Shown one piece after another: positions 15,518-24,641 of a stretch of DNA of 64,000 nt; positions within the stretch are counted from its first letter, which is position 1, and every line of letters starts with the position of its first letter. This stretch comes from CADEDH01 sp965262175 (lineage in GTDB: Bacteria > Actinomycetota > Acidimicrobiia > Acidimicrobiales > SZUA-35). The stretch lies in NCBI GenBank assembly GCA_965262175.1, contig CBDHES010000002.1, positions 2,356,001 through 2,420,000 on the forward strand, given 5' to 3'. Both the position numbers and the translations under genes were made by a program. Under the pieces are notes generated by a model. The model was not told the DNA's origin. It did no database searches and saw only the letters and a program-made list of their open reading frames with translations.

Positions 15518-16519
15518 ATGACCGACTCCCCGGCCGATGTGCCGGCCGAACCCCCTACCGATCCCACGGTCGAGTCCTCGACGAGTCGGGCGCCCCGGCG
15601 GGAGCTCCGTCGCCCGCTCGTCCTGGGGGCCGGCCCGGTCGGGCGGGCCGTGGTGACCCAGCTGCTCGAACGTGGCCTCAGCCCGACCGTGGTCACCCGC
15701 TCGGGTACCGAGGTCGACGGCGCCGAGGCGGCCCGCATCGACGTGGTCGGTGACCCCGGACCCCTGCGGGACGTGGTCGCCGGTGCCGACGCCGTCTTCC
15801 AGTGCGCCATGCCGGCCTACCACCGGTGGGCCGAGGAGTTCCCCCCACTGGTGTCGGCCGTGGTGACGGCGGCCTCCGGTACCGGGGCCGTCGTCGTGGC
15901 CGCCGAGAACCTCTACCCCCACGGCACGCCAGGCGTGCCGATCACCGAGACCAGCCCGATCGCTCCCACCACCCGGAAGGGCCGGGTCCGGGCCGAGATC
16001 TGGGACCTGCTCGCCGACGCCCACCACTCCGACCGGATTCGGGCCACCGCCGTCCGGGCCAGCGACTTCTTCGGGCCGGGTGTGATCCAGTCGGCCTTCG
16101 GCGAACGGTGCTTCGGGGCCCTGGCCCGCAACAAGCGGGCCCAGGTCCTCGGCGACGGGTCGACCCGCCACTCGATCACCTACGTCCCCGACTTCGCCGA
16201 AGCCCTCGTGCGGGCGGCGGAACGGCCCGACGGGTGGGGGCGGGCCTGGCTGGCCCCGACCGCCCCGGCCATCACCCAGACCGAGATCGTCGAGCTCGCA
16301 GCCAGCCACCTCGGCGTCGAACCTCGGATCCAGTCCGTCGGAGCGACCACCCTGCGCGTCGTCGGCCTGTTCTCCCCTGGGGCCCGGGAGATGGTCGAGA
16401 TGATCGACGAGTTCACCGCCGACTTCGTCGTCGACTCGACGGCCAGCGAGGTCCACCTCGATCAGGCCCCGACCGACCTCGCCTCGGCCATCGCCGTCAC
16501 CGTCGACAGCTACCGCTGA
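15518..16519 (+). CDS. NAD-dependent epimerase/dehydratase (extended SDR-like)
   Basis: 333 residues. After a 30-residue Pro/Ser-rich leader comes the Rossmann turn PLVLGAGPVGRAVVTQLLER, then VFQCAMPAYHRW, AENLYPHG, TAVRASDFFGPG and SITYVPDFAEALV, the pattern of NAD-binding epimerases (GAxGxxG reduced to GAGPVG). The catalytic YxxxK is not obvious (ENLYPHG has the Tyr), so the reaction is uncertain. GGAGG sits before ATG 15518. Regulated by the divergent TetR; followed 43 bases later by a DUF4386 gene. Confidence 0.75.
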   Translation: MTDSPADVPAEPPTDPTVESSTSRAPRRELRRPLVLGAGPVGRAVVTQLLERGLSPTVVTRSGTEVDGAEAARIDVVGDPGPLRDVVAGADAVFQCAMPAYHRWAEEFPPLVSAVVTAASGTGAVVVAAENLYPHGTPGVPITETSPIAPTTRKGRVRAEIWDLLADAHHSDRIRATAVRASDFFGPGVIQSAFGERCFGALARNKRAQVLGDGSTRHSITYVPDFAEALVRAAERPDGWGRAWLAPTAPAITQTEIVELAASHLGVEPRIQSVGATTLRVVGLFSPGAREMVEMIDEFTADFVVDSTASEVHLDQAPTDLASAIAVTVDSYR

Positions 16520-16562
16520 CCCGAATCCCACCCCTCAAAGCTGAACAAAGGAAGACCTCGCC

Positions 16563-17273
16563 ATGTCCACTCGTCTTGCCGGCGCGCTCGTCGTCGCCGA
16601 GAGCCTGATCATCTTCATCCCCCTCATCGTCCTCGGGGCCGCCATCGAGTGGCCGGCGTCGCTCGACGATCCGGCCGACATCGCCCTCCCCCGACTACTG
16701 GAGAACGAGGCGACCGTTCGCTTCGGCTACCTCGCCTACCTCGTCTACAGCGTGGCGATCCTGCCGGTCGGGGTGGTCGTGACCACCTGGCTCCACCGCT
16801 CGTCCCGCTCCGGTCCCCTGGGGAGCGCCGCCCTGGTGGCCATCGGGTTGGCCACCGTCTCCGCCGGGCTGCGGACGATCGGGATCGTTCGCTGGTTGGC
16901 CGCCATGTTTCCCCTCGCCGAGCGGTGGGAGGCCGCCGGTCCCGAGGCCCGGGAGGCGATCGCCATCCAGTTCCAGGCGCTCAACGACTACGGCGGCGCC
17001 ATCGGCGAGTCGCTCGGTGTGAGCCTGTTCGCTGCGCTGTGGGTGGCGGTCACCGCCCTCGGTCCGGTCGGCGAGGGCGCCCCCCGCCAGCCCCGGTGGA
17101 TCGCCATCTCCGGTGCGGTGGTGGCGATCGTGGTGGCGGCCCCACTCGTCGAGTTGGCCGGCTACGACTCGGGACCCCTCGTCACCGTGGGTGGCACGGC
17201 GTTCAACGTCTGGCTCCTGGCCCTCGGGGTGACGATGATCCGCCAGGGGGGTCGCCCCCGCCGGTCGTCGTGA
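16563..17273 (+). CDS. DUF4386-type membrane protein
   Basis: 236 residues with about six TM segments and the family layout: short cytoplasmic N-terminus, first TM (VVAESLIIFIPLIVLGAAI), RFGYLAYLVYSVAI, GLATVSAGLRTIGIVRWLAA, and QFQALNDYGGAIGESLGVS. Function unknown. AAAGGAAG precedes the ATG; likely co-transcribed with the epimerase gene under the TetR promoter. Confidence 0.8.
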   Translation: MSTRLAGALVVAESLIIFIPLIVLGAAIEWPASLDDPADIALPRLLENEATVRFGYLAYLVYSVAILPVGVVVTTWLHRSSRSGPLGSAALVAIGLATVSAGLRTIGIVRWLAAMFPLAERWEAAGPEAREAIAIQFQALNDYGGAIGESLGVSLFAALWVAVTALGPVGEGAPRQPRWIAISGAVVAIVVAAPLVELAGYDSGPLVTVGGTAFNVWLLALGVTMIRQGGRPRRSS

Positions 17274-17298
17274 CGACGGCGAGGGCGACCGGCGGCCG

Positions 17299-17324
17299 AC
17301 CGGGCCTCGTCTACGAGGCCTGGT
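17299..17324. terminator. Bidirectional hairpin between convergent genes
   Basis: GGCCTCG (17303-17309), loop TCTA, CGAGGCC (17314-17320), with flanking G-T and C-G pairs extending the stem to about ten. It covers the last codons of the minus-strand molybdopterin gene and follows the DUF4386 stop by 25 bases. Confidence 0.5.
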
Positions 17325-19476
17325 CGACCTTGGCCACCTCGACCAGGTTGTCCGAGTAGACGCCGGCGTTGCCCATGCCGCAGTGGGCGTCGAGGGTGAT
17401 CGAGTTCACCGTCGAGCCCCCGTTGTCGGCGTGCCAATGGCCGACGTTGGCCATCACGATGCCCGGCATCACGTCGTCGCTGATCTCGGCCGGGCCGGTG
17501 AACTCCCCTCGATCGTTGTAGGCCCGGACGGTCTCGCCGTGGGCGATCCCCCGGGCCTCAGCGTCGACGGGGTGGATGACGATGACCTGGGCCCCCTGCA
17601 CCTTCTGCTGGTGCTTGGCGTTTCCGTACTGGCTGTTGAGGAAGGCGTGCGGCTTGGGGGAGACGATGTTGAGCGGATACCGGGCGGCCAACTCGGGGTT
17701 CGACTCCGGCGACTCGAACGGCGGCACGTAGTCGGGCAGGGGATCCAGGGGCTGGCCTGGCTGCATCGCCTCGTACATCGACCGCCAGACCGGCACCACG
17801 AAGTTGCCACCCTCGGCCAGGCTCGACTTGAGCTCGACCTTGCCCGACGGGGTCGGGAAGTTGCCCTCGGCGTGGGGTGCCCGCTCACCGGGCAGGCCGA
17901 CGTTGAGCCGGGCCCACCCGGTCTCCTTCAGCGACTCGAAGGTGATCCCGTCGAGAGCCGGGTCGTCCCAGTCGTGGAAGTCGATCAGCATCTGCTCGTC
18001 GGTTCGGGCCCAGTACGGCTCGTCGAACCCCATGGTGGCGGCCAACCGGCGGAACAGTTCCACATTCGGCACGCAATCGCCGGGTGGCTCGATGGCCGGC
18101 TGGTTGAGCGTGATGTACAGGTGACCCCAGGTCACCATGATGTCGAGCTGCTCGGCCTGCATCGTCGCCGGGAGAACGAGGTCGGCGTACTTGGCCGTGT
18201 CGTTGATGAAGTGGTCGCTGACGACCGTGAAGAGATCCTCTCGTTGGAGGCCGGCAATCGTCTTGGCCTGCGCCGGTCCCTGGGAGACCGGGTTGGAGTT
18301 GTAGACGAACAACGACTTGATCGGCGGATCGAGCTCGAGCTCACCGGTCAGGGCCAGCCCGAGGTCCAGCTCGTTGATCACCCGGGTCCCCTCGGGGATC
18401 CATTGGGGCATGCAGATCTCGTCGAACTTGGTGGGAAACAGCCAGATCGGCATCTCCATCGTCCCCCCGCCGACGTGGCGCCAGGCGCCGACCAGGGCTG
18501 GGAGGCAGGTAATGGCCCGGATGGCTTGGCCGCCACCCCGGCTCCGCTCGAGCGCCACCCCTTGGCGAATGGCCGACGGCTGGTTGGTGGCGTACTCCCG
18601 GGCCAGCGTCCGGACGTCGGCGGCCGGGATGCCGGTGATCTCCTCCACCCGCTCGGGTGGGTACTGGGCGGCTCGCTCGGCCAGCTCGTCGAATCCCACG
18701 GTGTAGTTCTCGACGTAGTCGACGTCGACGAGGCCCTGCTCGATGATCTGCTGGATCATCCCCATGGCCAGCGCTCCGTCGGTCCCCGGTTTGATCGGGA
18801 TGTGCCAGTCGGCGGCTCGGGCGGTGCGGCTCCGGACCGGGTCGATGACGACGATCTTGGCCCCGTGCTCCTTGCGGGCCTTGAGGAGGAACTGCCAACC
18901 GTGGATGTTGGTCGACACCATGTTCATGCCCCACACGATGATGTACTTGGAGTGCTCCATGCTCTCCACGTCGAGGCCGCCGGACCCCCCGACGGTCATG
19001 TGCCATGCGGTCGAGGACCCCGACTCGCAGTAGGTCTTCTCGGCCACGCTGGCCCCGAGCCGGTTGAAGAAGGCGTCGCCCGAGGTCAGGCCGTTGAGCA
19101 CGCCCTGGTGACCCAGGTAGGCGTGGGGCATGATCGCCTGAGGGCCGTAGGCGTCGATGATCGCCGTCCATCGCTCGTTGATCTCGGCCAGCGCCTCGTC
19201 CCAGGTGATCGGCTCGAACTGGCCGGCTCCCTTCGGGCCGACCCGCCGCATCGGCGACAGGAGTCGTTCCGGCCGGTAGTGGTGATCGGCGAAGTGGTTC
19301 AGCTTGACGCACAGGCCGCCGTTGGTCATCGGATGATCGGGGTCACCCTTGACGTCGATCAGGGTGCCGTCCTCGACGTGGTAGAGCATGGCGCAGGTGT
19401 CGGGGCAGTCGTGAGGGCACGCCCCGCGGATGATGGTGACGTCGGGTTTCGACGTCGATTCGGGAGCGAAGGTCAT
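17311..19476 (-). CDS. Molybdopterin (bis-MGD) oxidoreductase with 4Fe-4S cluster
   Basis: 721 residues of the DMSO-reductase/formate-dehydrogenase superfamily. Cluster ligands are Cys20, Cys24, Cys28 (ACPHDCPDTC) and Cys56 (GGLCVK). A CESGSSTAWHM segment sits where the metal ligand is expected, and the cofactor-binding tail is complete (YPLNIVSPKPHAFLNSQYGN, VANVGHW-like MANVGHWHADNGG). No Tat signal, so cytoplasmic. It resembles 'anaerobic dehydrogenase, typically selenocysteine-containing' annotations and thiosulfate/formate-type enzymes; substrate uncertain and no electron-transfer subunit is adjacent. Confidence 0.85.
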   Translation of the reverse strand: MTFAPESTSKPDVTIIRGACPHDCPDTCAMLYHVEDGTLIDVKGDPDHPMTNGGLCVKLNHFADHHYRPERLLSPMRRVGPKGAGQFEPITWDEALAEINERWTAIIDAYGPQAIMPHAYLGHQGVLNGLTSGDAFFNRLGASVAEKTYCESGSSTAWHMTVGGSGGLDVESMEHSKYIIVWGMNMVSTNIHGWQFLLKARKEHGAKIVVIDPVRSRTARAADWHIPIKPGTDGALAMGMIQQIIEQGLVDVDYVENYTVGFDELAERAAQYPPERVEEITGIPAADVRTLAREYATNQPSAIRQGVALERSRGGGQAIRAITCLPALVGAWRHVGGGTMEMPIWLFPTKFDEICMPQWIPEGTRVINELDLGLALTGELELDPPIKSLFVYNSNPVSQGPAQAKTIAGLQREDLFTVVSDHFINDTAKYADLVLPATMQAEQLDIMVTWGHLYITLNQPAIEPPGDCVPNVELFRRLAATMGFDEPYWARTDEQMLIDFHDWDDPALDGITFESLKETGWARLNVGLPGERAPHAEGNFPTPSGKVELKSSLAEGGNFVVPVWRSMYEAMQPGQPLDPLPDYVPPFESPESNPELAARYPLNIVSPKPHAFLNSQYGNAKHQQKVQGAQVIVIHPVDAEARGIAHGETVRAYNDRGEFTGPAEISDDVMPGIVMANVGHWHADNGGSTVNSITLDAHCGMGNAGVYSDNLVEVAKVDQAS

Positions 19477-19596
19477 GGCGGTCTCCTGTTCGGGTTGGGC
19501 CGTGGTTCACATGGTCCGTACCCGAGCATCGCACGTCGTCTTTTCCCCTTTGTTTCCGGAGACTGTTGACATCGGCAGACCGGATTGAAACATTCG

Positions 19597-19610
19597 TGAC
19601 AGCGCTGTCA
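19597..19610. promoter_or_regulatory. Perfect palindrome upstream of Mo-oxidoreductase
   Basis: TGACAGCGCTGTCA is a perfect 14-base palindrome 121 bases before the oxidoreductase start in an otherwise non-coding stretch (19477-19723). It looks like a dimeric-repressor operator; the regulator is not identified. The rest of that stretch holds no gene I can support. Confidence 0.4.
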
Positions 19611-19723
19611 GGTCAATGAAAAGGAGACGCAAGACGGAGGAAAGAGCCGAATTCTTGAGGTACTCCGGCAGTCATTTCCCATCCCGGGAGCGTCAGGCCG
19701 ACGAGCGGGCGCCCGGTCCTTCG

Positions 19724-20000
19724 CTACCTCGACCGGGGTTCGGGAAGGCGGCGGAAGTCGACTCCGCAGGACTCGAAGAAGGCGGCGTGCTCGTCGACGA
19801 GGAACCCGCGACCGGAGGCGATCTGGGGGAGGGAGAACGAACTCCCGCTGTTGACCTCCACCACGACGGGACCGTCGGGGGTCAGGGCGACGGATCCTGG
19901 GACTGGTACCGGATGGAGCTGAAGCGCTCGGCGACGCGCTCGTTCAGCTCGACAGCTCGTCGACGTCGCTCGCCGTCTGCTGTCGGGCATGGTCGCGGGC
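19724..20000 (-). pseudogene. C-terminal remnant of ATP-grasp protein (sugar-transfer-associated type)
   Basis: A 60-residue readable end: LHPVPVPGSVALTPDGPVVV, EVNSGSSFSLPQIASGRGF, LVDEHAAFFESCGV, then stop at 19724-19726. The E-x-N after 'GPVVV' is the ATP-grasp metal motif, and the whole resembles the end of sugar-transfer-associated ATP-grasp proteins. The preceding helix (VELNERVAERF) is in another frame, so there is a frameshift near 19930, and no N-terminal domain is visible before 20123. A relic, not a working gene. Confidence 0.4.
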
Positions 20001-20170
20001 GGCGAGCGAGCCCGGAGGAAGCTCGTCGAGTTGGGTTGGCACCGGCACCTCACAGGATCGAGGGCAACCAGGCGGCGCGAGCCGCCCGACCGCCGACCGC
20101 CGGCGCCATCGCTGTTCCGTAGCCTACGACCCGTCGAGCCCTGAGCGGGCGGGTCGACGACGACCCGCGC

Positions 20171-21307
20171 TCAGCGGCGCAGGGGCTGGCGGCGGCGGTA
20201 GGTCAAGACCCGCCACGCCCACTCGAAGGGGCCGAACCGGAACCGGTCGAGCCACGGCTTCGACCACCCCAGCTGGAGGGCCCACACCACCGCGACGAAC
20301 ACCAGCGCGCCGGTCCGGGTCAGGTCGTCGGCGGCGACGAGGTTGGCCAGGAGCAGCACACCGAGAAGGGTCTGGGTCAGGTAGTTGGTGAGGGCCATGC
20401 GACCCACGGCCCGGATCCGCTCGTGGAGCGCGCTGTCGCCCCGCCGGTTCCACAGCGAGATCATCCCGACGTAGCCGAGGACGACCGGGATGGTGGCCGC
20501 GGTGTTCAGGGCGTGGGTCGGGAGGAACCACCGGGGGTCGAAGTCGCTCAGCGCCAGCACCGCCACAGCCACGATCGCCAGGGGTAGGCCGACGCCGAAG
20601 CCCCAGCGGACCAGCCGGCGATCGGCCTCGGGATCCCGGGTGCCGTCGAGCACCCCCATCCGGAACAGCGCGACGCCGATCAGCATCATCCCCAGGGCTC
20701 GACCGCCGAACTCGACGATGAACCAGAGACCGACCGCGTCGGACATCTCGAGGTCGGACTCGTTGGACCAGAGCTCGGCCAACTCGGAGCCGTCGGCCGA
20801 GACCGTCGGCGCCACCGCCAGCCCGACCACGACGGCGAGGGCGAAGAGCCCGGCGCCGATGGCCAGCAAGGTTCGGGGTCGTCGGTTCCGGAGGAGCACG
20901 ACGACGGGCGACGCCACGGCGTACACCACCAGGATGTCGCCGGACCAGAGGAGCGAGTGGGCGAAGCCGATGGCGAGGAGGAGCAGGTTGCGCCACAGGC
21001 TCAGGGCGATCGGCCGCCCGCCCTTGGCTTCGGTCCGATCGGCGAAGAGGGCCACCCCCGCCCCGAACAGCAGCGAGAACAGCCCCATCATCTTCTGGTC
21101 GACCAGCACCTCGCCGACGATGCCGATCGCCCAGTCGAGCGGGGTGACCGACCCCCCGCCGTCGAGGTTGAAGTAGGCCGCCCCCGGCAGCCCGTACGAC
21201 ACCACGTTCATCACCAGGATGCCGAGCGTCGCCCATCCCCGAATGGTGTCGAGGTTGGTGATTCGATCGGCCTTGGCGACCGGGGCGCTGGTCGCCGTTC
21301 CGGTCAC
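20171..21307 (-). CDS. DUF418 (YeiB-like) membrane protein
   Basis: 378 residues, about ten TM helices. Family marks: NLDTIRGWATLGILVMNVVS at the N-terminus, MMGLFSLLFGAGVALFADR, and the C-terminal DUF418 block VGRMALTNYLTQTLLGVLLL with GPFEWAWRVLTYRRRQPL. Related to acyltransferase-3-like membrane proteins; the physiological role is unknown. Only 22 bases separate its start from the end of ligC on the same strand, so read-through from the lig operon is possible. Confidence 0.85.
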   Translation of the reverse strand: MTGTATSAPVAKADRITNLDTIRGWATLGILVMNVVSYGLPGAAYFNLDGGGSVTPLDWAIGIVGEVLVDQKMMGLFSLLFGAGVALFADRTEAKGGRPIALSLWRNLLLLAIGFAHSLLWSGDILVVYAVASPVVVLLRNRRPRTLLAIGAGLFALAVVVGLAVAPTVSADGSELAELWSNESDLEMSDAVGLWFIVEFGGRALGMMLIGVALFRMGVLDGTRDPEADRRLVRWGFGVGLPLAIVAVAVLALSDFDPRWFLPTHALNTAATIPVVLGYVGMISLWNRRGDSALHERIRAVGRMALTNYLTQTLLGVLLLANLVAADDLTRTGALVFVAVVWALQLGWSKPWLDRFRFGPFEWAWRVLTYRRRQPLRR

Positions 21308-21329
21308 CGGGGCCTCGCCGGGATGACCG

Positions 21330-22283
21330 TCATACCCCTGTCTCGAGGTGCTGCTCGATCCGGTCGAGCACCTCGTAGCAGGGCAGGACCGAGGCGACGC
21401 TGGCGTTGGGCTGGCGGCCCTCGGCGATGGCCGCCAGGAACTCCCGGTCCTGCAGCTCGATCCCGTTCATCGAGATGTCGACGCTCGACACGTCGATCGG
21501 CTCGTCGTTCCCGGTGACCAGGTCGTCGTAACGGGCGATGTAGGTACCGGTGTCGCCGATGTAGCGGAAGAACGTGCCCAGCGGGCCGTCGTTGTTGAAC
21601 GACAGGGCCAGGGTGCAGAGCTGGCCGGCCTCGGTCTTGAGCTGGATCGACAGGTCCATGGCGATCCCCAGCTCGGGGTGCATCGGACCCTGGATCGCCT
21701 GGGCCGTGACCACCGGGCTCCCGGTCTGGTACTGGAACAGGTCGACCGTGTGCGCGGCGTGATGCCACAACAGGTGGTCGGTCCAGCTGCGGGGCTCGCC
21801 GAGGGCGTTGGTGTTGGTCCGGCGAAAGAAGAACGTCTGGACGTCCAGGTGCTGGATGGTGAAGTCGCCGGCCGTGATCCGGTTGCGGACCCACTGGTGG
21901 CTCGGATTGAAGCGACGGGTGTGGCCACACATCGCGACCTTCCCGCTCCGTTGCTGAGCCTCGACCACCGCTCGTCCATCCGCCAGGTTGTCGCACAGCG
22001 GGATCTCGACCTCGACGTGCTTGCCGGCCTCGAGGCAGGCGATCGCCTGGCGGGCGTGGAGCGGGGTGGGGGTGGCGAGGATGACAGCGTCGACGTCGTC
22101 GCGGGCCAAGACCTCGTCGAGCTCGGTGGCCACGGTCGGGATGCCCCGGGCGTCGGCCACCTTCCGAGCGGCCGCCGCCACCGGGTCGACGATGGCGACG
22201 ACCTCGGCGTCGTCGATGGCCGCGAGGCCATCGAGGTGCTTGGTGCCGAATGCGCCGACACCGGCGACGGCGATCCTGATCAT
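21330..22283 (-). CDS. ligC: 4-carboxy-2-hydroxymuconate-6-semialdehyde dehydrogenase (LigC)
   Basis: 317 residues of the Gfo/Idh/MocA family. It oxidises the ring-opened product of protocatechuate 4,5-cleavage to 2-pyrone-4,6-dicarboxylate with NAD(P). Rossmann turn IAVAGVGAFGTKHLDGLA; the rest follows Sphingobium/Comamonas LigC closely from memory: EAGKHVEVEIPL, GHTRRFNPSHQWV, TFFFRRTNTNALGEPRSWTD, HLLWHHAAHTVDLFQYQ. That long conserved core separates it from sugar dehydrogenases. Second gene of the pobA-ligC operon (49-base gap), transcribed away from ligJ-ligK. Confidence 0.88.
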   Translation of the reverse strand: MIRIAVAGVGAFGTKHLDGLAAIDDAEVVAIVDPVAAAARKVADARGIPTVATELDEVLARDDVDAVILATPTPLHARQAIACLEAGKHVEVEIPLCDNLADGRAVVEAQQRSGKVAMCGHTRRFNPSHQWVRNRITAGDFTIQHLDVQTFFFRRTNTNALGEPRSWTDHLLWHHAAHTVDLFQYQTGSPVVTAQAIQGPMHPELGIAMDLSIQLKTEAGQLCTLALSFNNDGPLGTFFRYIGDTGTYIARYDDLVTGNDEPIDVSSVDISMNGIELQDREFLAAIAEGRQPNASVASVLPCYEVLDRIEQHLETGV

Positions 22284-22332
22284 CGGGCCTCCAGGGGGTG
22301 TCGGCCGGTGGCATCGTAGCCGAGGCCCTCGG

Positions 22333-23499
22333 TCACAACTCGAGGCCGACGTACTGCTCGGCGAACGCAGCCTGGGCTCGACTCGATCGGGCCAGGTGGT
22401 TGAGATCCTCCTCCTGGGCCCGTTGGTCGAACGAGGTCTGATCGGGGAACCGGTGAAGCATCAACGTCAGCCACCACGAGAATCGCACCGCCGACCACAC
22501 CCGTCGCAGGGCGGTCGACGAGTAGTCGGCGAGCGGGCCGGGGTCGCCCCGATATCGGGCGGCGACCGCCTCCGACAGGTAGTGGACGTCGGACAGGGCC
22601 AGGTTCAGACCCTTGGCCCCCGTCGGGGGGACGATGTGGGCGGCGTCGCCGGCCAGGTAGAGGTTGCCCCACTGCATCGGCTCGACCACGAAGCTCCGGA
22701 GCGGGGCGATCGACTTCTCGATCGACGGCCCGGTCACGATCTGGGCCGCCTCCTCGGCGGGGACCCGGGCCACCAGCTCCGACCAGAACCGATCGTCGGG
22801 CCAGTCGTCGACCGAATCGTCGAGCGGGCACTGCACGTAGTAGCGGCTGAGCATCGGGCTCCGCTGGGAACACAGGGCGAAGCCCCGCTCGTGGTTGGCG
22901 TAGAGCAGCTTGGGCAGGGGTGGGGTCTCGGAGATGATGCCCAACCAGCCGAACGGGTACCCCTTCTCGTAGGTCGACACCGCGTCGGGCGGGATCGCCT
23001 TGTTGGTCACGCCGTGGAACCCGTCGCACCCGGCGATCAGGTCGCACTCGATGCGCTCGGTCGACCCCTGGTGGGTGAAGGCGACGGTCGGGCGGTCGGT
23101 GGTCACGTCGTCCAGGGTGACGTCGGTTGCTTCGAACCTGACGTCGAGGTCGAGGGCGTCGGCCGCGCCGTACAGGTCCTCCTGGATGGAGGTCTGGCCG
23201 TAGGCCATCATCGGCCGTCCGCTCAGGGCTCGGAGGTCGACCTCGAGCACCTGGTCGCCCCGCCATCCCATCTTCACGGTGTCGTGGACGTGGCCCTGGG
23301 CGTGGAGTCGGGCTCCCACCCCGGCCCGCTCCAGGATCTCGACGCTGCTCCACTCCAGCACCCCGGCTCGGATCCGGCCGAGGACGTAGTCCCGGGTCTG
23401 GCGCTCCAGTACCACCGACTCGATGCCGTGGTTCCGCAACAGGAGGGCCAGGGTCATCCCCGCAGGACCCGCTCCGATGATCGCGACCTGGGTCCGCAT
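22333..23499 (-). CDS. pobA: 4-hydroxybenzoate 3-monooxygenase (PobA)
   Basis: 388 residues, FAD aromatic hydroxylase that makes protocatechuate from 4-hydroxybenzoate. FAD turn VAIIGAGPAGMTLALLLRNH; RIRAGVLEWSSVEIL, AYGQTSIQEDLY, CDGFHGVTNKAIP, KGYPFGWLGIISETPP and LYLAGDAAHIVPPTGAKGLN are PobA hallmarks and cover the whole length. GAGGAG precedes ATG 23499. Transcribed divergently from ligJ with a perfect palindromic GntR-type operator in between, so it is the entry enzyme of the 4,5-cleavage locus. Confidence 0.93.
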   Translation of the reverse strand: MRTQVAIIGAGPAGMTLALLLRNHGIESVVLERQTRDYVLGRIRAGVLEWSSVEILERAGVGARLHAQGHVHDTVKMGWRGDQVLEVDLRALSGRPMMAYGQTSIQEDLYGAADALDLDVRFEATDVTLDDVTTDRPTVAFTHQGSTERIECDLIAGCDGFHGVTNKAIPPDAVSTYEKGYPFGWLGIISETPPLPKLLYANHERGFALCSQRSPMLSRYYVQCPLDDSVDDWPDDRFWSELVARVPAEEAAQIVTGPSIEKSIAPLRSFVVEPMQWGNLYLAGDAAHIVPPTGAKGLNLALSDVHYLSEAVAARYRGDPGPLADYSSTALRRVWSAVRFSWWLTLMLHRFPDQTSFDQRAQEEDLNHLARSSRAQAAFAEQYVGLEL

Positions 23500-23552
23500 G
23501 GTTCTCCTCGATCCGGCGTCGACCGATGTGCCAGGATGGCGACCGTGCCAAG

Positions 23553-23566
23553 GATTGTCGACAATC
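23553..23566. promoter_or_regulatory. GntR-type operator, pobA-ligJ divergent promoter
   Basis: GATTGTCGACAATC is a perfect 14-base palindrome with the TTGTxxACAA core of FadR/FCD-type GntR operators. The FCD-GntR gene at 28201-28842 lies in the same locus, and a matching half site precedes ligU. It lies 54 bases upstream of the pobA start and 44 upstream of ligJ. Confidence 0.7.
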
Positions 23567-23609
23567 GGGCGGCGAGCAAGCGGCGCGCCGCCCGGGGGGA
23601 CCGTCGGCG

Positions 23610-24641
23610 GTGATCATCGACTGTCACGGCCACTACACCACCACCCCGCCCGGCGTCGGTGCGTGGCGTGATGCCCAGGTCGCCGCCGTCGAGGCCGACC
23701 CGGGCCATGTCGGGGAGAAGGGCCGAATCGACGTCACCGACGACGAGATCCGGGAGAGCATCGAAGCCAACCAGCTCCGCCTCCAGCGGGAGCGGGGCGC
23801 CGACCTGACGATCTTCTCCCCCCGAGCCAGTTGGATGGGCCACCACGTCGGCAACGAGCACACCTCCCGGTTCTGGTCCCAGCACCAGAACGACCTGATC
23901 CGTCGGGTCTGCGATCTGTTCCCGGACAACTTCGCCCCGGTGTGCCAGCTGCCCCAGTCCCCGGGCGCGCCGATCGACGCATCGGTGGTCGAGCTCCGAC
24001 GGTGCGTCGAGGAGCTGGGGTTCATCGGCTGCAACGTCAACCCCGACCCGTCGGGCGGTCACTGGACCGGCCCGCCGTTGTGGGACCGCTACTGGTGGCC
24101 GCTGTGGGAAACCCTGTGCGAGCTCGATGTGCCGGCCATGATCCACGTCAGCACGTCGTGCAACGACCACTTCCACACCACCGGCGCCCACTACCTCGGG
24201 GCCGACACCACCGCCTTCAACCAGGCCCTGACGTCGGGGTTCATGGCCGACTTCGACGGCCTCCGGTGGGTGATCCCCCACGGGGGCGGCGCCGTGCCGT
24301 TCCACTGGGGTCGGTTCGAGGGAATGGCGCGGGACAAGGGGTGGGACTTCGACGGCCTGCTCGACCACGTCTTCTTCGACACCTGCGTCTACCACCAGCC
24401 GGGGATCGATCTCCTCGTCCGGGTGGTCCCGGTCGACAACATCCTGTTCGCCTCCGAGATGGTGGGCGCGGTCCGGGGCATCGACCCGGCCACCGGCAAC
24501 CACTACGACGACACCAAGATCTACCTCGACAACGCGGCGCTGACCGATGCCGACCGGGCCAAGATCTTCGACGCCAACATCCGCCGGGTCTATCCCCGGC
24601 TGACCGTGCCGCCATCCCCCCAGGAGGAGGACTCGCCATGA
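23610..24641 (+). CDS. ligJ: 4-oxalomesaconate hydratase (LigJ)
   Basis: 343 residues, amidohydrolase-fold zinc hydratase converting 4-oxalomesaconate to 4-carboxy-4-hydroxy-2-oxoadipate. VIIDCHGHYTTTPPGVGAW at the N-terminus carries the first zinc ligands; HVSTSCNDHFHTTG, VIPHGGGAVPFHWGRF, and FASEMVGAVRGIDP with the catalytic Glu follow as in LigJ. GTG 23610 gives the exact family N-terminus. Overlaps ligK by ATGA, so the hydratase and aldolase are translationally coupled. Confidence 0.9.
   Translation: MIIDCHGHYTTTPPGVGAWRDAQVAAVEADPGHVGEKGRIDVTDDEIRESIEANQLRLQRERGADLTIFSPRASWMGHHVGNEHTSRFWSQHQNDLIRRVCDLFPDNFAPVCQLPQSPGAPIDASVVELRRCVEELGFIGCNVNPDPSGGHWTGPPLWDRYWWPLWETLCELDVPAMIHVSTSCNDHFHTTGAHYLGADTTAFNQALTSGFMADFDGLRWVIPHGGGAVPFHWGRFEGMARDKGWDFDGLLDHVFFDTCVYHQPGIDLLVRVVPVDNILFASEMVGAVRGIDPATGNHYDDTKIYLDNAALTDADRAKIFDANIRRVYPRLTVPPSPQEEDSP

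Noticed and set aside
17383..19569. 728-residue plus-strand open frame
   Set aside because: It is antisense to the molybdopterin oxidoreductase, low in complexity (Gly/Asp/His/Arg), and has no homology; long antisense frames are expected at this GC content.
19616..20122. 168-residue plus-strand frame
   Set aside because: Composition is Arg/Ala/Gly-rich with no motif, and the opposite strand carries a recognisable ATP-grasp ending.
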